From positions 241 through 15,052 of the forward strand of contig DLLA01000070.1 in the NCBI GenBank assembly GCA_002479035.1: 14,812 bases of DNA. The letters are read 5' to 3'. Of this stretch, positions 6,997-13,325 are shown piece after piece. Each line of letters opens with the position of its first letter. The stretch's first letter is position 1. This DNA comes from Bacteroidales bacterium UBA7574. GTDB lineage: Bacteria > Bacteroidota > Bacteroidia > Bacteroidales > Paludibacteraceae. The notes under the pieces are model-generated. The model did not search any database and was not told where the DNA came from. It saw only the letters and a program-made list of their open reading frames with translations. A program made the position numbers and the translations under genes.

Positions 6997-8824
6997 TGTC
7001 TTGGGCGATTAAGTTGGCATTTACTATGCGGTCATACAAGGACTTTCGTTTGATTTCACCGGTGAGATACTGCTCCATGATAAGACTTCCGACGGGGCAT
7101 GCCCATGTAGCACCGAACCCTGCATTTTCCACTGCTACGGCAATGGCAATCTGCGGATTATCTTTTGGCGCAAAGCCGATGAACAGGGCATGGTCTTTGC
7201 CATGTACGTTCTCCACAGTACCTGTCTTGCCGCACATCTGCAAGTCCTGCACATTGTACCACCTGCCTGTACCGTTGGTCATCACACGCTCCATACCAGT
7301 CTGCACTATATCGAAATAGATAGAGTCAATCAGAGTGCTATGTATGCGCGATTTCATCGAGTCATTTCTGTTCAGGTGAGGCGTTATATAGTAGCCTTTG
7401 TTTGCTATTGCGGCTGCTTGGTTGGCTAATTGGAGAGGTGTTACCAATACTTCCCCCTGACCAATAGACAATGAGCGAATCGTGATAGCCTTCCAACCTT
7501 TTGTTCCGTATATCTTGTTGTATAGTTCCACGGTGGGAACATAGCCTGCTGCCTGTTCACTGATGTCGGTATCCTCGAACCGTTGCCCTAAGCCGAAACT
7601 GAGTATATCGTTGCGCCAATCCGTGTAATGCTGCTTGAATAGTATGTTTTCATCGGCATATCCGTCGCGCTGTAGCATATCACGAAAGAGTGCCCAGAAG
7701 TAAGGGTTGCAACTTTGCTCTATGCCTTCTTCCATATCTACAGGGGTACCATGATTGTGTGTACACTTGATAGGCGAAGACTGTTTACCGCTGCAAGGAT
7801 ATTGTGTATGGGGGGTAACGACTTTTTCCTGTAATCCTATTAATGCTTGCAGTGTCTTAAAGGTTGACCCCGGTGAGTATTGTGCTTGTACCGCGCGGTT
7901 TATCAGAGGTTTATTAGGGTCTGACGCTAATTTCTGATAATTGGCAGAGCGTTCTTTGCCTACTAATGTGCAAGGGTCCCAATTAGGAGAACTTGCCATC
8001 ACTAACACCTCTCCTGTCTTAGGTTCAATGGCCACCACACTTCCCACCTTGCCTCGTAGTAGCTCTTCTGCCAATTGTTGCGCTTTGCGGTCTATGCTCA
8101 GGTATAGGTCTGTGCCTGCTTTGGCTTCGCGGTCAAGACTCCCATCCTTGTATGAGCCTTGTATTCTACCACGCGAGTCGCGCATCAGTACCTCTACACC
8201 TTTCTCACCACGCAGTTGTTTCTCGTAGGTTCGCTCGATTCCATCGCGTCCCGCATAGTCTCCGACAGCGTAGTAAGCATCGTGTTCAAGGTCGTTCTGG
8301 TTCACCTCTCCCACACTTCCCAACACGTGCGATGCAATAGGATAGGTATAGTCGCGCAGTGTACGACAACGGATACCTACACCGGAGTACTTGTATTGCT
8401 CTTGTTGCAACCGGGCCACCTCTTCTTTGCTGAGTTGTTCCATGAATACCTGTGGTGTAAATCGTGAATATCCACGGTTCTTACGGCGGTCTGTCATATC
8501 GTGCATACGTGCCTCAAAAGCCTCTCTGTTAATATGCAATGCAGTACAGAACTCTAAGGTATCAAAGTCTTTTCCCATCTCTTTGACCACCAACGTTACC
8601 TCATATATCGGTTGATTGGAAACCAATAGTTCGCCGTTGCGGTCGTATATAAGTCCTCTGGAAGGATAGATTACTTGCCGCAATTGAGCATTGTTCTCGG
8701 CTTTCTCTTGTGTGGACTGGTCAATGACCTGCAGGAAAAGCAAGCGTATGATATACACCAGCACCACCGCAATGGCAATGCCGCCTATCACATACTTGCG
8801 CTTATAGTAAGGGTCGTTGAGCAT
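6989..8824 (-). CDS. mrdA: Penicillin-binding protein 2, class B transpeptidase
   Basis: PBP2 cross-links the glycan made by RodA and activates it; it is anchored in the inner membrane with its body in the periplasm. The 611-residue product has one N-terminal membrane helix at about 11-33. A pedestal/dimerisation domain follows (SRGLIYDRNGELLVSN at 55-70, GRDGIERTYEKQL at 192-204). The transpeptidase domain shows all three active-site motifs: SxxK at 320-323 (nucleophile S320, in SPGSTFK), SCN at 371-373 and KTG at 533-535. Four cysteines (C344, C354, C372, C531) lie in the periplasmic catalytic domain. The gene begins 2 bases after mreD and overlaps rodA by 8 bases. Length and motif order are normal for the family. 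Confidence 0.97.
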   Translation of the reverse strand: MLNDPYYKRKYVIGGIAIAVVLVYIIRLLFLQVIDQSTQEKAENNAQLRQVIYPSRGLIYDRNGELLVSNQPIYEVTLVVKEMGKDFDTLEFCTALHINREAFEARMHDMTDRRKNRGYSRFTPQVFMEQLSKEEVARLQQEQYKYSGVGIRCRTLRDYTYPIASHVLGSVGEVNQNDLEHDAYYAVGDYAGRDGIERTYEKQLRGEKGVEVLMRDSRGRIQGSYKDGSLDREAKAGTDLYLSIDRKAQQLAEELLRGKVGSVVAIEPKTGEVLVMASSPNWDPCTLVGKERSANYQKLASDPNKPLINRAVQAQYSPGSTFKTLQALIGLQEKVVTPHTQYPCSGKQSSPIKCTHNHGTPVDMEEGIEQSCNPYFWALFRDMLQRDGYADENILFKQHYTDWRNDILSFGLGQRFEDTDISEQAAGYVPTVELYNKIYGTKGWKAITIRSLSIGQGEVLVTPLQLANQAAAIANKGYYITPHLNRNDSMKSRIHSTLIDSIYFDIVQTGMERVMTNGTGRWYNVQDLQMCGKTGTVENVHGKDHALFIGFAPKDNPQIAIAVAVENAGFGATWACPVGSLIMEQYLTGEIKRKSLYDRIVNANLIAQDNE

Positions 8825-8826
8825 TC

Positions 8827-9318
8827 CTATTTCTTTAGCATATCGTAGCCCAATATCACTATCAGTGTCATTATGCTGCTAATGATGGTTTGCAGCAGTA
8901 CTATCCACCAGTTTTGCAGGCTCCATGCTTCTAATGCAAACACGATGAAATGGTGGATAAGTGTCAGTATCACGGCACATTTGATGTACTCTACACGTCC
9001 TATGCTGAGGCTGCACACATCTCCGCTTACACGTTCTATCTCCTGTACTAGGTTATGTAGCAGTATCGGTCGCAGGAAACTGATTGCTACGCATGCCGCT
9101 ATGTGTACCCCTAATGAGGTAAACCATATATCCATCAGCAGTCCTACAATAAAGCCTATCAGCATCTCTGCCCAACGTGGAGTCTTGGCAGGCAAGTTGA
9201 TTAGGAACAGGATATACACCATAGGGAAACACCAGCCTGCTATTTGCAAGCGGTTGAACAGTAGCACTTGTAATGCTAACAATAGCAAGAGTTTTCCTAT
9301 TTGTCTAAGCCACTCCAT
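8827..9318 (-). CDS. mreD: MreD, rod-shape membrane protein
   Basis: MreD is the small integral membrane member of the MreBCD complex that guides lateral wall synthesis. The 163-residue product has about five to six hydrophobic segments (roughly 7-22, 29-43, 52-70, 74-91, 112-131 and 136-158) and little soluble sequence. The family is poorly conserved, so identity rests mainly on this topology, the length and the position between mreC and mrdA. The ATG at 9316-9318 overlaps the end of mreC by 22 bases and the stop is 2 bases from the mrdA start, so translation is probably coupled. The family motif around residues 59-63 (GLLMDI) is present in the usual GxxxD form. Confidence 0.92.
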   Translation of the reverse strand: MEWLRQIGKLLLLLALQVLLFNRLQIAGWCFPMVYILFLINLPAKTPRWAEMLIGFIVGLLMDIWFTSLGVHIAACVAISFLRPILLHNLVQEIERVSGDVCSLSIGRVEYIKCAVILTLIHHFIVFALEAWSLQNWWIVLLQTIISSIMTLIVILGYDMLKK

Positions 9319-10142
9319 GGTGTTTGAGCGTTTGCGTCTCTGTTGAACCCTGATGCGCGATTGTGAATCACTTGCACATATTCCAAGCGTTTATAGTCCG
9401 TACTTAGCAGTAGTGTAGTGTGGTGGTAGTTGTCTCCATCACCCAATTCTGTTTTCTCCACTATGCCTACCATTATGCCCTCTGGAAATACCGGTGTAAG
9501 ACCACTGGTAACTACCGTATCCCCTTTATTTACAAGGATATGTCGTGATATATCGGTGAGTGCTACGTACCTGTAATTACGTCCGTTCCATTGTGTACCG
9601 CCTGCGTAGTGGTTCTTTAGCAGTTTGCAACTCACATTCATCTGTGTGTGTATCAAAGGTACCACTAACGCATACTTATCGCCCACGGCACTCACAATAC
9701 CCACTACACCATCGCGGCATACTACCCCCATATCCTCGGCTATGCCATCACGTGCTCCCTTGTTGATAGTCAGATAGTTGTGCTGCTTGTTGGTACTTAC
9801 ACCTATCACTTTGGCAGGTATATACTCCATATCCAAGTGGGCATATACATACTGACTGTCGCGCTCTTGTACCGACTCCAACCTGTTGGCTTGCTCCATG
9901 AGTTGTGTTCGGAGCATGGCATTCTCTTCTGCCAACTGCTCATTCTCCGAGCGTAGGCGAAAGTAGTCTCCTATTGTGGTGTTGATGTCCTGTATGCCTG
10001 CTACCACTCTGTTGGCTGACGACCATACCGCGCTCTGCTGATAGCCGTGTGTAGTCACTATCAGTATAAACGCAACAACTTCCAATATGATGCATATTAG
10101 GAAGTTGCTATAACGTGTCAGAAACTGTAGCAGGTTTCTCAT
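9297..10142 (-). CDS. mreC: MreC, rod-shape scaffold protein
   Basis: MreC is a bitopic periplasmic protein that links MreB/MreD to PBP2 and helps switch the RodA-PBP2 synthase on. The 281-residue product has a short cytoplasmic N-terminus, a membrane helix at about 13-31 and a coiled coil at roughly 62-95 (SENEQLAEENAMLRTQLMEQ at 65-84). The MreC beta-barrel domains follow at about 108-260 (VIGVSTNKQHNYLTINKGAR, then DGVVGIVSAVGDKYALVVPL). A polar tail of about 20 residues ends the protein. Its ATG (10140-10142) directly abuts the mreB stop with no spacer, and its end overlaps mreD by 22 bases. Length is normal. Confidence 0.97.
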   Translation of the reverse strand: MRNLLQFLTRYSNFLICIILEVVAFILIVTTHGYQQSAVWSSANRVVAGIQDINTTIGDYFRLRSENEQLAEENAMLRTQLMEQANRLESVQERDSQYVYAHLDMEYIPAKVIGVSTNKQHNYLTINKGARDGIAEDMGVVCRDGVVGIVSAVGDKYALVVPLIHTQMNVSCKLLKNHYAGGTQWNGRNYRYVALTDISRHILVNKGDTVVTSGLTPVFPEGIMVGIVEKTELGDGDNYHHTTLLLSTDYKRLEYVQVIHNRASGFNRDANAQTPWSGLDK

Positions 10143-11162
10143 TTATCGTATCAGGAACCCGAAGTTGTTTACATTCTTCAGTGCTATGCCTGTGCCTCGT
10201 GCCACTGCGTGCAGCGGGTCTTCGGCTACGTGGAACGGAATGGTTATCTTGTCGCTCAGTCGTTTGCTCAGTCCGTGGAGCAATGCACCACCACCGGTGA
10301 GGTATATCCCGCGTTTGACGATGTCTGCGTACAACTCAGGCGGTGTTGCCTCAAGGGCTTGCAGTACGGCATTCTCTATCTTGGCAATGCTCTTCTCCAA
10401 GCAGTGTGCTATCTCTTGGTAACTGACGGGCACGTTCATTGGCAAGGCTGTCACCTTGTTAGGACCTATTACTACGTAGTCTTCCGGAGCGTCTTCCAAC
10501 TCAGGCAGTGCCGAACCCACCGCTATCTTGATGCGTTCTGCTGTAGGCTCGTCAATCTTCAGGTTGTGCATACGGCTCATATACTCCACAATGTCCAGGT
10601 TAAGGTCATCGCCCGCCGTCTTGATAGACTTGTTTGCCACGATTCCACCGAGTGATATAACGGCAATCTCTGTAGTACCACCGCCTATATCCACCACCAT
10701 ACAACCTTCGGGACTCTCCACATCAATGCCCATACCTATTGCGGCAGCCATAGGCTCATATATCATATATACGTCGCGCCCACCTGCATGCTCCGAACTG
10801 TCACGCACGGCACGTATCTCCACCTCGGTACTGCCCGACGGAATACAAACCACCATACGAATGCTCGGGGTGAACAGTTTGTTCTGCTTCGGTATCATCT
10901 TTATCATACCCCGAATCATCATCTCGCAGGCATAGAAGTCGGCTATCACACCATCGCGCAACGGACGGATGGTGCGTATCAGCGCACCGCCTTTACCAAT
11001 CATCTGTTGGGCTTTGCGTCCCACAGCCACCATCTTATTGTCTGCTGTATTGATGGCAACTACAGACGGCTCGTCCACTACCACTTTGTCGTCGCAGATG
11101 ATAATGGTATTGGCTGTTCCCAAGTCAATAGCAATCTCTTGTGTGAATGAAAAGAATCCCAT
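10143..11162 (-). CDS. mreB: MreB, actin-like rod-shape protein
   Basis: MreB forms membrane-bound actin-like filaments that orient the elongasome. The 339-residue product has the family length and all nucleotide-binding blocks: phosphate 1 IDLGTANTI (12-20), EPMAAAIGMG (136-145), phosphate 2 VVDIGGGTTEIAVISLGG (156-173) and the adenosine motif YLTGGGALLHGL (287-298). The N-terminus MGFFSFTQEI includes short hydrophobic residues that could serve membrane contact. It is the first gene of the minus-strand operon, with a matching promoter at 11233-11264, and the ATG at 11160-11162 follows a leader of about 65 bases that is A-rich next to the start. Confidence 0.98.
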   Translation of the reverse strand: MGFFSFTQEIAIDLGTANTIIICDDKVVVDEPSVVAINTADNKMVAVGRKAQQMIGKGGALIRTIRPLRDGVIADFYACEMMIRGMIKMIPKQNKLFTPSIRMVVCIPSGSTEVEIRAVRDSSEHAGGRDVYMIYEPMAAAIGMGIDVESPEGCMVVDIGGGTTEIAVISLGGIVANKSIKTAGDDLNLDIVEYMSRMHNLKIDEPTAERIKIAVGSALPELEDAPEDYVVIGPNKVTALPMNVPVSYQEIAHCLEKSIAKIENAVLQALEATPPELYADIVKRGIYLTGGGALLHGLSKRLSDKITIPFHVAEDPLHAVARGTGIALKNVNNFGFLIR

Positions 11163-11232
11163 TCTCTCAGTTGTTTTTAGTATTATTGTATCTTGTTAAT
11201 TATCTTGCCTTAACTATACCTCTAAAATTGCG

Positions 11233-11264
11233 CAAAGGTACAACAATTCGCACACATTTGCAAG
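11233..11264 (-). promoter_or_regulatory. Promoter of the mreB operon
   Basis: Read on the minus strand, TACCTTTG (11233-11240) matches the Bacteroidetes -7 consensus TAnnTTTG exactly. CTTG (11261-11264) lies 20 bases upstream as a one-mismatch -33 box (consensus TTTG). Transcription would start near 11226, leaving a leader of about 65 bases before the mreB ATG. A weak inverted repeat GTTAA/TTAAC (11195-11199 and 11210-11214) lies in this leader. The box sits just downstream of the tRNA-Asn terminator, so the operon should be insulated from tRNA transcription. Confidence 0.8.
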
Positions 11265-11281
11265 GGCACATATTTTTTTCC

Positions 11282-11317
11282 AAAAAAAAGTGTGGCGACT
11301 ATCTTGTCGTCACACTT
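11282..11317 (-). terminator. Intrinsic terminator of tRNA-Asn
   Basis: On the minus strand the RNA would fold with outer arms AAGTGTG and CACACTT (11311-11317 and 11288-11294), a single mismatch, inner arms CGAC/GTCG and a 6-base loop. A T-run follows immediately on the RNA strand (the A-run at 11282-11289). It starts 2 bases after the mature tRNA end. Confidence 0.9.
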
Positions 11318-11318
11318 G

Positions 11319-11392
11319 CGCTCCCTCTAGGACTTGAACCTAGGACCCCCTGATTAACAGTCAGATGCTCTAACCGACTGAGCTAAGGAAGC
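11319..11392 (-). tRNA. tRNA-Asn, anticodon GTT
   Basis: The 74-base minus-strand sequence folds as a full cloverleaf. The acceptor stem is GCTTCCT/AGGGAGC (one G-T pair) and the D stem GCTC/GAGC. The anticodon stem TCTGA/TCAGG has the loop CTGTTAA, giving anticodon GTT. The variable loop is GGGTC and the T stem CTAGG/CCTAG closes the loop TTCAAGT. The discriminator is G, and CCA is not encoded. Its AAY codons make it a substrate for t6A, to which tsaE in this window contributes. It has its own promoter and terminator. Confidence 0.97.
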
Positions 11393-11410
11393 AATCTTTC
11401 TCGCATCTCA

Positions 11411-11427
11411 AGAGGAATACCTCCTCT
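11411..11427 (-). other. Perfect hairpin in the tRNA-Asn leader
   Basis: Six-base arms AGAGGA (11411-11416) and TCCTCT (11422-11427) flank a 5-base loop. It lies between the tRNA promoter and the mature 5' end, about 19 bases upstream of the tRNA, so it would form in the precursor's 5' leader. A role in processing by RNase P or another nuclease is only a guess. Confidence 0.5.
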
Positions 11428-11439
11428 CAATTGCGGCTG

Positions 11440-11470
11440 CAAAATTACTGCTTTTTTTTGACATGACAAA
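11440..11470 (-). promoter_or_regulatory. Promoter of tRNA-Asn
   Basis: Minus-strand TAATTTTG (11440-11447) is an exact TAnnTTTG -7 box, and TTTG (11467-11470) is an exact -33 box with a 19-base spacer. The start would fall near 11433, giving a leader of about 40 bases that contains the AGAGGA/TCCTCT hairpin. Its upstream end overlaps the zone expected for the -33 region of the divergent kinase promoter. Confidence 0.85.
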
Positions 11471-11491
11471 TTTTTTACCGAAAAAAATCAC

Positions 11492-11499
11492 TATCTTTG
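11492..11499 (+). promoter_or_regulatory. -7 box of the adenosine-kinase-like gene
   Basis: TATCTTTG matches TAnnTTTG exactly on the plus strand. No good -33 TTTG is found at the usual distance: the 4-mer 19 bases upstream is AATT and the nearest T-run is at 11471-11476. The promoter may therefore be weak or need an activator. The start would be near 11506, about 55 bases before the ATG. Confidence 0.65.
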
Positions 11500-11517
11500 C
11501 ACAAAATTTTGGTGTTG

Positions 11518-11540
11518 GGGGCGTTTTTGCCCCATTTTTT
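11518..11540 (+). terminator. Terminator-like hairpin in the kinase leader
   Basis: GGGGC (11518-11522) and GCCCC (11529-11533) form a five-pair GC stem over a 6-base loop. The sequence ATTTTTT follows (11534-11540), and then come 20 bases to the ATG at 11561. It lies inside the predicted transcript. An alternative pairing is possible between GTGTTGGG (11512-11519 region) and CCCACAC (11550-11556), with one bulge, sharing G residues with the first stem. This arrangement looks like an attenuator, but no sensing element is recognised. Confidence 0.5.
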
Positions 11541-11560
11541 GGTCAATAACCCACACATAG

Positions 11561-12553
11561 ATGAGAAAAGTATTAGGCTTAGGCAATGCCTTAACGGACA
11601 TCTTGTTGCAAGTATCGGAAGATGACTTGCGCGAAGTCGGTTTCCCAAAAGGGAGTATGAACCTGATTGACATGAAGCAGGCAGAAGACTTGCAGACGCG
11701 CTTCATATCGGTTCGCAAGCACTTGGTTACGGGTGGCAGTTCGTCCAACACCGTATCCACTATCGCGCAGTTAGGCGGAAAGGCTGCCTTTATAGGTAAG
11801 GTCGGCAACGATGAAGTGGGTGATTTCTACCTTTACGCTTATCTCATCGCCGGCGTTAAACCTCTTCTGCTCACCTCTTCACTTATGTCGGGTTGCTGTA
11901 TTGTACTCATTACTCCCGACGGCGAGCGCACTATGTGCACCTACCTCGGTGCCTCGGCAGACCTTACCGCCGATGATATTCGCAAGGAGGCATTCACAGG
12001 CTATGACATCTTTCATATAGAGGGCTATATGGTGCAAGACCATGCTCTCATCGAGAAAGCCCTCCGCACTGCCAAAGAGCAGGGGTGCATGGTCTCACTC
12101 GATTTGGCAAGTTACAACGTGGTCAACGAGAGCCATACCTTCCTCAAAGACTTGGTCCGCCAATACGTGGACATCGTCTTTGCCAACGAGGACGAGTCCT
12201 TTGCTTATACCCACCTCAACCCCGAGGAGTCCGTAGCGAAGATTGCAGAGCAATGTGATATTGCCGTTGTCAAAGTGGGCAAGCGTGGTTCGTATGTGCA
12301 GCAGGGCAGCCAACGCTATCATATCGGTGCCATCACTACCGCTTGCACAGATTCCACCGGTGCCGGTGACCTCTACGCAGGTGGATTTCTCCACGCTTTG
12401 TCCGATGGTTTTGACTTGCGCCGTTGTGGTGAAATCGGTACTATTGCTGCCGGACGTGTCGTTGAAATCGTAGGAACCAAGTTACCCGAAGAGACGTGGG
12501 ACGAGATACGCCGTATATGTGCTCTCTATCGTGGCTTTATGATGAAACTCTGA
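11561..12553 (+). CDS. PfkB-family kinase, probable adenosine kinase
   Basis: This ribokinase/PfkB-fold sugar kinase is of the type usually annotated as adenosine kinase in Bacteroidales; it would turn adenosine into AMP. The 330-residue product opens with VLGLGNALTDILLQV, where D13 is the usual substrate-hydroxyl contact. PfkB signature 1 covers TGGSSSNTVSTIAQLGGKAA (57-76), then GKVGNDEVG. Signature 2 DSTGAGDLYAGGFL is at 264-277, with the catalytic base D270. A lid strand region at about 100-130 (CCIVLITPDGERTMCTYLGA) fits the family. Substrate cannot be proved from motifs; ribokinase or another sugar kinase is possible. The ATG at 11561 follows its own promoter and a terminator-like leader. 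It is the first gene of the plus-strand unit, with plsC 6 bases after. Together with apt it would supply AMP by salvage. Confidence 0.88.
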   Translation: MRKVLGLGNALTDILLQVSEDDLREVGFPKGSMNLIDMKQAEDLQTRFISVRKHLVTGGSSSNTVSTIAQLGGKAAFIGKVGNDEVGDFYLYAYLIAGVKPLLLTSSLMSGCCIVLITPDGERTMCTYLGASADLTADDIRKEAFTGYDIFHIEGYMVQDHALIEKALRTAKEQGCMVSLDLASYNVVNESHTFLKDLVRQYVDIVFANEDESFAYTHLNPEESVAKIAEQCDIAVVKVGKRGSYVQQGSQRYHIGAITTACTDSTGAGDLYAGGFLHALSDGFDLRRCGEIGTIAAGRVVEIVGTKLPEETWDEIRRICALYRGFMMKL

Positions 12554-12559
12554 TTGCTT

Positions 12560-13294
12560 ATGAAGTACCTGTACATCCTTTATCAGTACCTGATTGCCTT
12601 TCCGCTGATACTCGTTATCACCCTTTTCACCGCCCTCGTCACCGTCATCTGCTTCCCATGGAAGAACGGTGCTTTCCCGCACGCCGTGCAGGTTTTCTGG
12701 TCACGGAGTATTATCAGGCTCCTCTTGGTGCCTATCACCGTCACGGGGCAGGAGAATATCCAAAAGGGGCAGTCTTATGTCTTTGTCAGCAACCACCAGT
12801 CATTTCTTGATGTATTTGCTATCTATGGTTGGCTGCCTGCCAACTTCAAGTGGCTTATGAAGCAGGAGTTGCGCCGTGTACCTTTCGTAGGCTTTGCCTG
12901 CAAGGTGGCAGGGCATATCTTTGTGGACCGTGCCAACCCTGTGGCTGCGCTTCATAGTATCAAGGAGATAGAGGCGGAGTTGCAGAACGGTGTTTCTACT
13001 GTCATCTTCCCTGAAGGCACACGTACCAAGACCGGTGAAATGGGACGTTTCAAGCGTGGTGCCTTCCAAGTGGCTTTGGATTTGCACCTGCCTATCATCC
13101 CCATTTCGCTCACGGGTTGCTATGAGGCTATGCCTCGCGGCACTTACTACGTCCGCCCCCACTCGCATATATATATGCACATCGGCAAACCGATAGATTT
13201 GTCCGATTTCATCGACCCCATGACCTCCAAAATCGACCCGAATACTGCCATGGCACATGTCAGAGAAAAGGTGCAGGAGGGTATGCAACACTAA
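12560..13294 (+). CDS. plsC: PlsC-type 1-acyl-glycerol-3-phosphate acyltransferase
   Basis: PlsC adds the second fatty acid to lysophosphatidic acid, giving phosphatidic acid for phospholipids at the inner membrane. From the chosen ATG at 12560 the product is 244 residues. It has a hydrophobic anchor at about 8-31, acyltransferase motif I NHQSFLD (78-84, with the catalytic H79 and D84), then GHIFVDR (118-124), motif III FPEGTRT (150-156) and motif IV IPISLTG (180-186). The frame is also open from a TTG just after the kinase stop, but the ATG two codons later gives the natural MKYLYILYQY start and a 6-base gap. It is probably co-transcribed with the kinase. Related acyltransferases acting on other acceptors (ornithine lipids, for example) cannot be excluded. 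Confidence 0.93.
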   Translation: MKYLYILYQYLIAFPLILVITLFTALVTVICFPWKNGAFPHAVQVFWSRSIIRLLLVPITVTGQENIQKGQSYVFVSNHQSFLDVFAIYGWLPANFKWLMKQELRRVPFVGFACKVAGHIFVDRANPVAALHSIKEIEAELQNGVSTVIFPEGTRTKTGEMGRFKRGAFQVALDLHLPIIPISLTGCYEAMPRGTYYVRPHSHIYMHIGKPIDLSDFIDPMTSKIDPNTAMAHVREKVQEGMQH

Positions 13295-13325
13295 CTTCCT
13301 TTCTCGACAAATGAAATAGGGCATC

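Noticed and set aside
11393..11560. The divergent AT-rich region as replication origin
   Set aside because: Gene orientation switches here, as it does at oriC in many genomes, but I find no DnaA-box cluster or DnaA-box-like word in it. tRNA and kinase promoters explain the AT-richness.
12554..12559. TTG start for plsC
   Set aside because: It directly follows the kinase stop, but the ATG at 12560 gives a normal N-terminus and start codon.
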